DNA from: Capsaspora owczarzaki ATCC 30864
Lineage: Eukaryota > Opisthokonta > Filasterea
Direction: 5' to 3'
NCBI RefSeq assembly: GCF_000151315.2
Contig: NW_011887300.1
Span: 12,614 to 76,613, forward strand
DNA length: 64,000 nt
The notes under the pieces are model-generated. The model had not been told where the DNA came from, searched no databases, and was given only the letters and a program-made list of their open reading frames with translations. A program made the position numbers and the translations under genes. Below are positions 1 to 10,731 of this stretch, one piece after another; positions within the stretch are counted from its first letter, which is position 1, and each line of letters starts with the position of its first letter.

Positions 1-1735
1 ACAAGCCAGCATGCCCACTCAACGTGCTCAGGCTGGTGATCAAGGCTATCGTCAGACTTTATTGGCATCTCTGCATTCTGGCACAAAGCCTTTGAGGCAT
101 GGCACGAGCTCAGGCCAGAGCTCCAAACCCCTGCCTGCCGCGACGAGGCGCTCGCTCACCCGCTCTGGGACTCACCGGACATCCAGGACGACGGCAAGCC
201 GCTCTGGTGGCCGAGCTGGATCCTCAACGGATACATGCGCGTCCGCGACCTGCGCCGCTTCATCGGTAACCCAGCTAGAGAAGAGTGGTCCCCGCTCTCG
301 CTCGTCCAAAGCTTCACCAACGCAAAATACTACAACAAGCTCCACGAGGCACTCGACCGGAGCGAGCTCTCGTCGCTCGTAGAGCAGGATAGCTCCACAA
401 TCCCGTCAGTGCAAGATCTACCGTGGTGCTGGGCCCAACCAGCCGACGACGACGACGCCAATCCCAAACTCTTCAGAGTTGTCAAGCTCCGCACGGGCAG
501 CCCGCTCACAAGCAGCTCACTCGGAGCCGGCCAAGTGTTCTACGAGTCGGAGAACGCCCTGATCGCGCCTGCCCAGCCAGGCCTAGTCCTCACCAAGTTC
601 CGCCTGGCAACCGCGCAACACGCCACCGTCGTCTACTGGCGAGCTCCCAACACCAAGCCTGAACCAAACAAGCGGGGAAAGATTTTCCTCCCACGAAAGC
701 AGCTGTACCATGTTGGCCGCACTCAACTCATGCCCCTCATCTGGAGCAACATCGTCCTCAACGGTGTTCACTCAAGCGTCCAGAAGCCCCTGCAAGTCAC
801 ATCGCACAAGCTCAAACTGAAAACGCTAAGGCAGCTGCTCACTCCACGTCCCTCGAGACCAGACGCCCTCCAATGGTGGATCAACAAAGTTGGCTACGTG
901 CCCTTCGAATCACTGGCCAGCTCCATCAGAACCAGTCTAGTCACATCCAAGCAAGCCTCCCTGCTCTGGCGCATTGCACACCGCACCACCCGACTGGGCG
1001 CCGACTGGCTGGAAACAGATGGTCAAGCCCTGCGCGCCGGCTCGCTCTCCCGCGAAGAGTACGACGACAGAATTGCCACTGGGCGCTACGACTGCGCGCA
1101 CTGCAAACACGACGGCCGCTCGGCCAGAGAGACCTGGCACCACATCCTTGTCCGCTGCCACACAGCCCAAGCGGTTTGGGAAACCGCGAACGCCATCTTC
1201 CAGCACGCTCACTCAAGTTCCCTCCCAATGTTCGACAAAGCCCTCCTGTTCGGTCCCTTCCCCACCACGCTTGCGCGTAAAAAGGAAATGCGAGCGCTTG
1301 CCACGATCCTGTACCACCTCGGACGCTGGGCGATCTGGCGCACCCGCTGCGAAGCAAAAATCAACAACACATTCACACCCAGCCACACCACCTTCATCAA
1401 GCTCGTCCACTCCCGCGCCCTGCAGGACATTGTGCCGCGAGCCCCGCCTGCTGACTCTCCCACGTCGAAGATGTGGGGAAAGTGCATTGTCAGGTCAGAA
1501 GAGAAGACCACCATTTCACTTCTACCTCCGAAACCCGGTGAGCATGAGCAAACCGAGTCACCAAGCGGCGCCCGTATGACCAGGACGCTAACACCAAACT
1601 TGCAACCGCAAGAATAAGTTAAACACGTTGCCCTTGTCACTTACTCCTTGCCCCTGATCATGATCCTTCTCTTTGTGGTTTTTGAGCCTTAGAAGCTTTT
1701 CCACCCTCCAATAAACGTAATACAAAAAAAAAAAA
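1..1735 (+). mobile_element. 3' end of an L1-type LINE retrotransposon
   Basis: A non-LTR element enters from the left edge and ends in a 12-nt A run (1724-1735) preceded by AATAAA at 1710-1715. The coding part is the C-terminal end of an ORF2-like reverse transcriptase. Only the 3' part lies in the window, so total length and 5' truncation cannot be judged. Just after the A run the sequence reads CGAGC followed by GATGACG, which matches the inside of the adjacent 164-bp satellite unit, so the LINE ends within satellite DNA. Confidence 0.8.
40..1617 (+). CDS. LINE ORF2 C-terminal region (zf-RVT type)
   Basis: The frame is open from base 40 to the stop at 1617, and the protein must begin outside the window. 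It is rich in Trp and Arg, as is usual downstream of the reverse transcriptase core. A zinc-binding motif of the zf-RVT kind is visible: CAHC, then WHHILVRCH about a dozen residues later, in the C-x2-C...H-x4-C order. The stretch SLLWRIAHRTT just before it is also typical of LINE C-termini. An in-frame stop at 37-39 suggests either a frame change at the left edge or that this copy is decayed. No endonuclease or polymerase motif lies in the window. Confidence 0.75.
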   Translation, partial: SRLSSDFIGISAFWHKAFEAWHELRPELQTPACRDEALAHPLWDSPDIQDDGKPLWWPSWILNGYMRVRDLRRFIGNPAREEWSPLSLVQSFTNAKYYNKLHEALDRSELSSLVEQDSSTIPSVQDLPWCWAQPADDDDANPKLFRVVKLRTGSPLTSSSLGAGQVFYESENALIAPAQPGLVLTKFRLATAQHATVVYWRAPNTKPEPNKRGKIFLPRKQLYHVGRTQLMPLIWSNIVLNGVHSSVQKPLQVTSHKLKLKTLRQLLTPRPSRPDALQWWINKVGYVPFESLASSIRTSLVTSKQASLLWRIAHRTTRLGADWLETDGQALRAGSLSREEYDDRIATGRYDCAHCKHDGRSARETWHHILVRCHTAQAVWETANAIFQHAHSSSLPMFDKALLFGPFPTTLARKKEMRALATILYHLGRWAIWRTRCEAKINNTFTPSHTTFIKLVHSRALQDIVPRAPPADSPTSKMWGKCIVRSEEKTTISLLPPKPGEHEQTESPSGARMTRTLTPNLQPQE

Positions 1736-4700
1736 CGAGCGTGATGACGTGTACTTTTTATTGCAGATTGGGATTCGGCGCACTGTATAGATGGATGTGA
1801 ATGTCAACTTTGTTCTGGAAAATCAGAGGAGGGGAAGTGGTTTGGGAAACCATGGTAAAACCGTGCGAAATTCACCTCTGAGCTCGATTTGCGCAAAAAC
1901 GAGCCCGATGACGGATACTTTTTATTGCAGATTCGGATTCGGCGCACTGTGTAGATGGATGTGAATGTCAACTTTGTTCTGGAAAATCAGCGGAGGGGAA
2001 GTGGTTTGGGAAACCATGGTAAAACCGTGCGAAATTCACCTTTGAGCTCGATTTGCGCAAAAAGTAGCGCGATGACGTATACTTTTTATTGCAGATTCGG
2101 AATCAGCGCATTTCATAGGTGTAAGTACATATCTTAGATCTTCTGAAAAACGTGGTTTCAAATTTGGAAGGCAACCTAACACTTAACTCGGGGCCAGCTT
2201 TTAACCCTAACCCGTATACTCGCCTCGTGATCTAATGCTCCTGACGGACAGTACCAAAATCAAGCCCGGCGGCGGTTTCCTTTTGTGGTCATGTTGTGCC
2301 AACCCGAGCCTGAAGAGGGACGCTCTGTTTTCCAGATCCGGCGTCCCGGCTGCGTTTCAATCACCTCGCTTATTTATGTGTTTCTACCACGCAGTTTCCA
2401 ATTTTGGCGCGCACCCCATCAGGATGACGTGGACTTTCATATACACATTCGGAATCAGCGCACTTTTTTGATCACAATGTTCACCTCACTTTTTTCGAAA
2501 CCTGATGGCGGCGAGAGGATTTGTGGCAACATTGCAAAACAACACATTCAAAGTCGATTTGCACAAAAACGAGAACGATGAGGTGCACTTTTTATTACCG
2601 ATTTGGAATCAGCTAATTTTGTAGATGACAATGGTCATGAAACTTGTTCTGTAAAAGGGGGGGGAAGAAATGGATTGTCAACAAAAGTGCACCAATTGCT
2701 AAGTTCACCTTTGAGGTTGATTTGCGCGAAACCGAGGCCGACAAAGTACACATTGTATTGTAGATTCGGAATCAGCGCGTTTTCTAGATGAATATGAATG
2801 TGAAACGTTTTTCTGCAAACCGAGACAGAAAATTGTGGCAAAAGCGGAAAATTCACCTTTCAGGTCGATTTACACGAAAACGAGTCCGATGACGTATACC
2901 TCTTAATACAGATTCAGAACCGGCGTAGTGTGTAGTTTAACATGGCCATGAAACTTGTGATGTAAAATCAGAGGGGAAGAAAGGTATTGTGAAAACAGTG
3001 AAAACAATGTGCAATTTTCACCATTTTTGGCGATTTGCACGAAAACTAGACCGATAAGATATACTTTTGATTACAGATTCGGAATCAGCACAATATTTCG
3101 AACAAGATGGTTATATTACCTCTGCTGTAAAAAGTGGGTCCAAATTCGGAAGGGACCTAACACCTAGAGAGGGTGCTTCTAATTCCGAACAAAACCTATT
3201 TCGCTGACGCTTCGATATCCGCCCCTTGTTTCGATAGTAATGCATACTATATGGTTTAGTGATATTATGGTTAGACGGAGGGGTCGATCGCACGTGCCGG
3301 GTCGGCAGGACGCCGATCGTCAGTTTGGCTCGTTTTGCTGGACATGCATTACGCGTGTTCGGAATTAAAAGCATTTCGCTAGTGGACGCACCCATACTCA
3401 TCTGAGCGGCCCCTCGCCCTACTGGGCATGTGACATCAACCTAGACTCTCCGACTGGTAGCAAAGAGAGGGCATGGAACATCGCCGGGGCGGCTGCAGGC
3501 CCGTTGAACAACAAAATGGCCGGAACAATCCGAAACTGCATCTCGAGCAGACGCGGTCCTAGCCGCCTCCTTTTGCGCGGAAAGTGATACATGCAACATG
3601 TTTGTTTATTCTATGAACAGGCGGGGGCGATGGTTGCACTGCAGGAGCAAAGTCAACGCGTTGACAAGTTCAGCAGTCGCTCGGCGCGTGCCCAGCCTGA
3701 ATCGACGTTTCGAGCCCCGCTCGTTGTGAAATGCAATCGCATACATCGTCTTCGTGATTGTGCATGATCGCGGGCTGGACGCACATGCGAAAATTTTCCA
3801 CGATGGGTCGGGCTCGACTGAGCGCCCCGTCGCTGCCGCTCTGTGTGTCACTGCGCCGCACGTGAACGACTCTATGATCATCAGAGTCCCACATACTCCC
3901 ATCTGTATCATTATCGGCGCCGGACATGGCGCAGGAGCTGTTCAGGGCTGCGGTGCTGTTCAGTGCGCTTTGCCTCCCACAGGACCAGCGCTCACCGTCT
4001 GCACCGACACTCGTAGAACAGCTCTGTCGCCCGCCTACTTTCCTCCATCAATAAAATAAGACTGGTTTTACTATAATTTCAAGCGGGGAAGCGGATTAGA
4101 GGCTTCTACATCGACTAGTGGCTCAAAAACACTCTTGTTCGGAATTAAAATCAGGGGCGTAATGGTGGCCCAGTCAAAAAAATCTGTTCGGAATTAGAGA
4201 CGCCTCTCTAACTGGGAGGCAGCTTTTAACCCTCACCATAACCCTTCACCTTGCCACGTGAGCACATTAGTTATCAAACCGTGGGGCATTTTCTTTTTTT
4301 GGAATGATGCACCCACAGGCGTCACACTATTGATTCCAGATTCTGTTTCAGCCCAGTTTTGACTTGCGCTGCTCAACGTTGTGTTCTTGGAACACTTTTG
4401 CCACGTTTGGAACGAATCTCATCCGGATGACGTAGACTGTTTACTACGGATTCGGAATCAGCGCATGTTTTTTATCACAATGTTCGTTTCACTTTTTTCG
4501 AAAACATGATGGGGGGGACAGGATTCGCGAAAACAGTGCGAAAGCGTGCGAAATTTCCCTTTAATGTCATTTTACACAAGGATGCGCCTAATTCGGTATC
4601 GATATAAGTACAGATTCGGAATCAGCGCATCTTATAGAACAAAATGTTCATCTTAGAATCTTTGGAAAGAACGTGTGGGGGAAATGAATCGTGAAAACAA

Positions 4701-4890
4701 TGCAAAAACATGCGAAATTTCACTTTAAGGTCCCTATACACTATGATGCGCCTAATTTGGTATTGATATACGTACAGATTCAGAATCAGCGCATTTTGTA
4801 GAACAAAATGTTCATCTTAGAATTTTGACAAATTTGGAACGACCCTAACACCTAACCGGGAGGCAGCTTTTAACCCTAACCCTGTTTGTT
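1736..4890. repeat. 164-bp satellite array with higher-order copies
   Basis: The core GATTCGGAATCAGCGCA recurs, in near or diverged form, at about 1767, 1931, 2095, 2446, 2600, 2763, 2911, 3076, 4449, 4613 and 4777. The first three copies and the last three are spaced exactly 164 bp apart; others lie 148-165 bp apart or a multiple of that. Each unit also carries a block like GATTTGCGCAAAAACGAGC followed by GATGACG and a T-rich stretch ending in CAG. A second block, CAGCTTTTAACCCTAACCC, occurs at about 2190-2216 and 4861-4884, with a variant at 4212-4240. It marks a longer composite unit. No coding sequence is apparent. Confidence 0.85.
3167..4208. mobile_element. Non-autonomous pogo-like element (MITE-type), 1,042 bp
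   Basis: The left end (3167-3190) and the inverted right end (4186-4208) share TCTAATTCCGAAC and a GAGAGG start, giving 23-24-bp terminal inverted repeats. TA flanks both ends (3165-3166 and 4209-4210). An uninterrupted copy of the target, CTAACACCTAACCGGGAGG, lies at 4838-4856 in the same array, so the insertion site is directly visible. Inner repeats GTTCGGAATTAAAA lie 190 bp from the left end and 58 bp from the right. The ends and inner repeats match the 3.2-kb transposon at 11061-14255. I found no transposase remnant inside, so it would depend on the larger element. Confidence 0.75.
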
Positions 4891-5421
4891 TCGTTTCATT
4901 TACTTGTCGCTCGTTGTATTGTTTGATGGATTATCACTCAGCATCCTTCCATTGCTTTTCGCCACATGGCTTTGTTTGTTGACCCTTGTGGCTGATTTTC
5001 GATTGTTTGCTGGTTTCTATGCTTTCTGGCTTTTTGCTTGCTTTGATTTTTTTTAGTTTTGTTCGATTTCGCCCCATTCTTCGTTCGTGCACGACTTTTG
5101 CTGCTGGACGAGTTGCGAGTTGTTTGTTTTTATTATTCTTCGACATGACAGCTCGATTGTTTTCTATATTTTCCAATTTCTGCTGTCATCGCTTGCTCTC
5201 AACCCGAACACTTTGGTTTGGCGCTTTTCGTTTGATTCTTCTTTGTTGCGTTGGTGGTCCAAGCGCAGCTCGAACGACTTTTTTCCCAGGAACGCTTCAC
5301 TTCCTTTGTTCGTTTGCTTCTCGTACGCTGTTTTCGTGTTTGCGCATGCTCCATGCATTTTGCGTTCCTTGTCACGCGAGTGTCACAATGCTCCCATAGT
5401 TCTTTAACGTTTTCACTTTAT
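4891..5421. other. Intergenic, no gene seen
   Basis: T-rich, low-complexity sequence between the satellite and the 3' end of the leucine-rich-repeat gene. The open frames here are short and show no family resemblance or coding-like codon bias. Confidence 0.5.
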
Positions 5422-6936
5422 TCAAACATTTGCTTCTTCATCGTCCGCTGGCGACTTTACATCGATCCAATCTTCTCTGTCTGCAATTCCGAGCAGAAGC
5501 TGTTGTAGCTCCTGCTCTTTTGCAGCGCGTAGTTGTCTTTCGTCAGCGAGCTCCAGCTTTGCGGCTGCGTGCTCCAGCTTTGCGGCTGCGAGCTCCCGCT
5601 CCTTCGCCGCGAGCTCCTGATCCTTCATTGCGAGCTCTTGCTCCTTCACCGCGAGCTTCTGCCGTTCGTCAGCGAGCTCTTGATCTTTGGCAGCCAGCTC
5701 CGAGCGCAATTGCTGAATTTCAGTTGTAAGAGTGACGGGACTCTGAGGCACAATGCTTGCGGCGGCTGTAGCGGCATTCAGCGCCGACGTGGCGGGCGAC
5801 GGCTCTTTCTTGGGTTGGACTCTGTTCAACAATAGTTTCAGCCAATGCATCTAACCGTTGTGTTGTGCCTTGTTTCTTCAAGCGAATACGCAAAGTCTTA
5901 CCTCATTTTCCCACAGGTAATGCATGTATTGCCCGTTTGTGTCAGTGCATCGATTGCACCTCGGGACAAGAAGTTCCCGCCCAACCTGTTGTCGTCGGAT
6001 GATTCATAGCATGAGTCTCGTGACCGTCCGAGCATTTTACGCAATCAATCTTTACTCAAGCTTCCTCAGTGTCTTGTTCTGTTTGAGCGCCTCGACAATC
6101 GATGGAACTGCGGCATCGCCTATTTCATTGTGCCACAGACTGTCCGTCCCGTCCCATCAGTGAGCCACTCTTGCTGTCTCTCTCCTGTAGTCACCCACGC
6201 GCGCTTTAGTGGCAGTGTCTTACAATAGCTCAGTCAGCGTTGCGTTCACTTTGAGCGCCTCGGCAATCGCCTGAGCTCCGGCATCACCAATCTGACTCCA
6301 GCCCAGACTGTCCATCCTCCAGCAGTCAATACTCACAATTGCTTGTGCTGAATCATCCACTCTCATGCATCAGTCAAAGTGAGATGACTTACAAGAGCGT
6401 AGTCAGCGTTGTGTTCACTTTGAGTGCCTCAGCAATCGCTTGAGCGCCGGCATCGCCAATGTGATTCCAGCCGAGACTGCCCATCCGCTCCACTCTTAGT
6501 GCCTTTTGTTGAATAGTCCCTGACTCCCGTATATCCGTCCGACTGAGATGCCTTACAAGAGCTTGGTCAGCCTGGTGTTCACTTTGAGTGTCTCAGCAAT
6601 CGCGCGCGCTCCAACTTCGCCAATCTCATTGTGGAGCAGACTGTTCGTACCATCATCCATCGTTGAGCACTCTGAATGCTGTGCTGGATCACAAGCACAA
6701 GCAACTTACCTGATCATGGTCACTGTCGTGTTCACCTTGAGTGCCTCAGCAATCGCCAGTGCTTCAGCGTCGCCAATCTGTCTGTCGTACAGACTGTTCC
6801 TCCATTTCGTCAGTGCACCCACTGCCACATTCATTCCAATAAACTCGGCTTCGTACTCGACATAGTTGGGCTCATTCGTGACTTCGTCATACAGCTCGCG
6901 CTGTGTCTGATTCATATTCGCATACGTCAGCATCAT
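5422..6936 (-). CDS. RI-type leucine-rich-repeat protein with coiled-coil tail
   Basis: Six exons on the minus strand: 6936-6710, 6640-6557, 6476-6393, 6307-6224, 6139-6056 and 5821-5422 (320 aa). Exons 2 to 5 are each exactly 84 nt, begin after CAG at the same point of the repeat and end in the same phase, so one exon encodes one 28-residue repeat. The repeat is the ribonuclease-inhibitor/NLRC type, IGDAGAQAIAEALKVNTTLT, and exon 1 ends with a further copy. The last exon encodes a charged coiled coil of KEQELA/KERELA heptads. Such LRRs bind protein partners; the partner here is unknown. No NACHT or other effector domain is present. The stop codon TGA shares its last base with an AATAAA signal (5422-5417). 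Confidence 0.75.
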
Positions 6937-7666
6937 TCGAAGTGTGGGAAATCAAAACAGCGAAAAACAAAGACTGCCGAACAACCTCAAAGCGACCCAA
7001 TCCTGGTGTGTATTGGCTCGTTCTAGGTCCGTGCTCGGCGTTCATGCTCATGGTTGGTGAGCAAGTTTAGTCGAAAAGTGGACGTGACTTGGCGTTTTGT
7101 GTCCCGGCGAACCAGCAACCAATCACATCTCAAAGCAAACAAAGCCAGTATAAGAAAGCATGATTGAAACTTCGGTTAAGATCGTCCAAAAGCCAATGGA
7201 AGGAGATGAGTTTGCAGTCGGAGAGAAGAGCCAATCTAAAACTCGATGCAATCATCAGCAGTGGCGAAATCCCGCTCATCATTTTCCTCAATTAACAAAG
7301 TTTGACCGCCAGGAGTGGGTCTTGGTCCTCAACCTGTACAATCGCACGAGAAGGTTTACCGTCCTGAATGAGGTCTGCCGAGATCCCATTTCCTCGATAC
7401 CACACTGCATCCAAGACGTGATTGACGAGAATGGTGGCTGTTCTGAATACTAAAGTGGAGCTTGCTTGATTTGGTTGATTCTTTGCATGACTCGAGTTGA
7501 ATTTTTGTGCTTTTTGTGCATGCAGTACAAATTGACAATGTCAACAGCATTCCACATTCATGTTGTTTTGCTGATGAACATACTCACGCTTTGTCACGTT
7601 TTTACGAGGGCGGCAGAAGTGTGGTGAGAGAAAATGACATGCAATCTTGCAGTACAAGGAACGTTT
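6937..7666. other. Gap between two minus-strand genes; possible stray exon
   Basis: Upstream sequence of the LRR gene. A minus-strand segment at about 7300-7452, reading ILVNHVLDAVWYRGNGI, looks amphipathic and protein-like. It follows an acceptor-like TATTCAG, so it could be a last exon of the gene at 7667-10429. I could not join it in frame with confidence. Confidence 0.35.
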
Positions 7667-9929
7667 TCAAGGAACTGTCATCTGGAAGCCTTGAGCGAAT
7701 TGGTCCAGGTCGCCGCGGTGCATCACCCACGAAAGCGGTGGCGGATTTGCAATCGTCACTCGAGACGTCAACATGACTCCGACAAGAATCACAGTGTCTT
7801 CTTCCATGACATATTCCTTGGCGAGTTCCTTCCGAGCATTTGTTTCCAGTCTCTCAATCTCGTCTTGGGTGGTGAGACGAAGAGACTTGTGATGCTTTAC
7901 TTGCAGTCCAATGACTGCCGGACGCACTTTGCCGCTAGTCTGCAATCAACATTATGCCAACAACCGTGAGTAAAGATCCAAACCACAAAAGGGCGGTAGG
8001 GTTTGGCAACTTACCTTCTCGACGACTTGAGCATGCATGTAACAGTCAATAGCCGGCTCAATGTGAGTCGCGAGTGTACATTCAGCATTGTCGAGCTTCA
8101 TCATGCACTCCAGGTCTTCCCTCCAATTGCTCAGTGGCAACCGAAGTTGGAGTTCCTCACATCCCGCACCAAACTTGACGCCAGGTAGCAGCCGACTCAG
8201 TGGTACGTCCATGTGAGCCGGCAGCTGTGGTGCACCACTCTGCTCTGCCGCGTCAAGCTGTTTTGAAGCGTCAAGCTGCTTCGAAACACCAAGCGTTGAA
8301 GCGTCTGCCTGTTTTGAAGCACCAAGCTTCGTTGCAACGCCAAGCTTGGAACTGTCAAGCTGTTTCGAAGCGTCAGCATGATCCAGCAGTGCTTTGGCGA
8401 CAAGTACAATCAATCGCAAGCTGAAAAGGATGCCCACAGTATGCTCCCACGCAACTGCAGTATGATAATAATACGAGAAGTGACGGTCCAGCCAGCGCTG
8501 AAGTCCATCGACGTGGCGGTAGGCCGAGCGCACCGTTTGTGCGAGCGTGTCACGTCTTAGTGGGGCGTCACCCGAAAGTAGATCTGCAAACACTCAACGA
8601 GCACGTCAACTTGTCGTTTCTCAGGTCACAAAAGCAATTCCAGAAATCCTCACCAAGTTTCGACTCGCTGGGCAAATTGAACTGCAACGACCCTCTGCTG
8701 TCCTTCTCGCACGCTGTTGTTTGTCGTCAATAAGGCGGAAGGAGTCAACACAACAATCAGTCAAATCCAGCATCTTGAAGTGTGACAACCAGCCAACTGA
8801 CCGACGAAAGCACATCCTGTGTCAATCCAAGAGCGAGTTCGGGCATCCAGACTTGAAGGATTGATCGAGAACGCGTCGAACGCACAGAAGTGCACGAGCT
8901 CGATAAACGTGCGGGCATTCAGACAGAGTTTAGCCGCCGCGCCACTTGCCATCACACCAAGAACCTTCTCAATGTGGCATGGTATGCCACCGGAAGGATG
9001 CAACTGGCTCTCGAGGTTTGCATCTACGCGCTTGGGTTCAGGCACCACCTCCTCATCCACGTTGTATTTGCTTGAAGCAGAGGTTTGAGAGTGGAGCGAC
9101 TCAATCAGGCCAGTGGTGAGTCATCGGACAAAGTGCCAGCGTAAAGCACAAAGAGTCGCGCTGCGGGGCGCTTAACGGCAGCCTTGAGTGACGCGAGAGT
9201 CTTGTCCAGCAGCTGACGTTGACGTTGAGCGTTGAGCCAGCTCGAACAGCCAAGCAACTGTTGAATTCCGTCAACAGCGATGGCAAGCCACGGCAGCTGA
9301 TCTTGACTCGTGGGCTGCTGACTGTCGTTACGAGCCGAGTACTCAAACTCTTGTATGAACTGAAGCGTAGCAGCGACCTGGAAGCTGCCAGTTTGTTCAA
9401 AGTTGTCCTGAAAAAACCTCGGGGGAATTTCAAAGTAGGCAGCCAGCAGGCGAGTCGACAGAGCATGCTCCGGATTGGCTTGCTTGAGAACTGTCCAGTC
9501 GTTTGCAGAGTCAAAACCGAAAGGACCGTCGAAAGAGACGGATAAGCACAACAGATCGTTTCCTCTGTACCGATGAGCTGCCGGGGCAATTTGATGCACA
9601 AACGCGTCACACAGACACGAGTTCCCTGTACCAGGGAATGTGGCAGCAAGAAACGACCGATGTTCAAATGGATCGGTGTCGTTTGCGAGCGTCTTTTTCA
9701 TCCGTTTCATCAGCAGCGCCTCGATGGAGGAGGAGGTTCTCTCCAGTCGTGTGTAGCTGTCCTGCAGAGCAACACCATTAGTCAAACTTCACAATTCGGT
9801 CATTGAGCTCGACTAGAAACGTACGTTTTTCGGTCGCTTTCGCTCCGGTGTGATCAGGCCACGGAGCGAATCGCGGATCAAGGCTGGCGTGCTTTTCAGG
9901 TCTCCTGTTGTTCCAGCATGCGTTCATGA

Positions 9930-9985
<56 letters not shown>

Positions 9986-10429
9986 ACATACACACACGTA
10001 CCATTGCGACTGGACAGAATAGAAGCCAGCCAAGCCCAAGCTGTCGCCAAAACCGGCTGGGTTTCGTTGCCCTCGTCGCCGTCCTCATCGTTGCTTTGCT
10101 GTTGAGAACAAAAAATTCAAGGTAAGAACAATGGCTGCCATCGTCACAGGCTGTCAAAGCATGGCACCACTGCGGTGAAAAATTTCAAGCACGTCAGGTC
10201 GGCAAAAGAAAAAACAAACGAAAACAAAATGGCGCGCAACTGCCGAGACACCTTTGAGAGCTAAGTGTTCTCACTCACCCTTCGCACCCGTTCGTTGAAA
10301 GAGTTCGTGTAGAAGACGAGAGGGGTACACTATAACAGGTCTCGGCCCACTTACGGTTCTGACACGCTTGTCGACGTGACCTCCAGGAGAGTCCACTGCT
10401 TGACGCTTTGAAGAAGCCGAAGAACTCAT
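7667..10429 (-). CDS. Unrecognised multi-exon protein with a P-loop-like segment
   Basis: Exons that join in frame: 10429-10355, 10329-10279, 10098-10002, 9904-9825 and 9761 onward to about 9105; then, after a stretch at about 9100-8600 that I could not resolve, 8583-8015 and 7939-7667. The start at 10429 reads MSSSASSKRQ; an upstream ATG at 10498 is an alternative. The fifth exon holds ATFPGTGNSCL, similar to a P-loop, and later WLAIAVDGIQQLL, similar to a Walker B strand, suggesting a diverged NTPase fold. The 8583-8015 exon has a tandem SKQLDA/SKLGVA repeat of Ala, Ser, Lys and Asp. The family is not recognised. The unresolved middle leaves open whether the gene is intact. Confidence 0.4.
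9934..9992. repeat. (AC)n microsatellite
   Basis: A CA/TG dinucleotide tract, with a few T interruptions near its right end, lies in the intron between the third and fourth exons of the minus-strand gene at 7667-10429. Confidence 0.9.
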
Positions 10430-10731
10430 CGCAAAAACTGAAAAAACAAAGCAGACTGATTCAACCGACAGGTCAAAGTGATTTTTGTTTGTCGGCATCG
10501 TGTCGTTTATGGTGAGTTTGGTTCTTTTGATCGAGCTTCATCATGACAGAAGACGCTGTGCATGCTGTCTCATATCCTAAGTTCTTTTGTCTTTGCGATT
10601 CTTCATAAAGCTTTAGACGGTTAAAAAAATTCAACTGTCTCATATCCTACGTTCTTTTTTCTTTGCAATTCTTATACAGCTTTCGACGGTTTGACAAACG
10701 GAATCAGGTCTCGGGAAAAACAACCCCGCTG
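10430..10731. other. Spacer with a duplicated motif
   Basis: No gene seen. A sequence beginning CTGTCTCATATCCTA with a following TTCTTTTGTCTTTGC-like stretch occurs twice (about 10564 and 10637), a local tandem duplication. The spacer separates the end of the receptor kinase gene from the start of the next minus-strand gene. Confidence 0.5.

Noticed and set aside
4861-4884. Telomere end
   Set aside because: Only one or two CCCTAA units inside a satellite; internal and not an array.
1736-4890. Repeat array read as CRISPR-like
   Set aside because: The whole 164-bp unit repeats, with no short repeat and unique-spacer pattern, and the sequence is eukaryotic.
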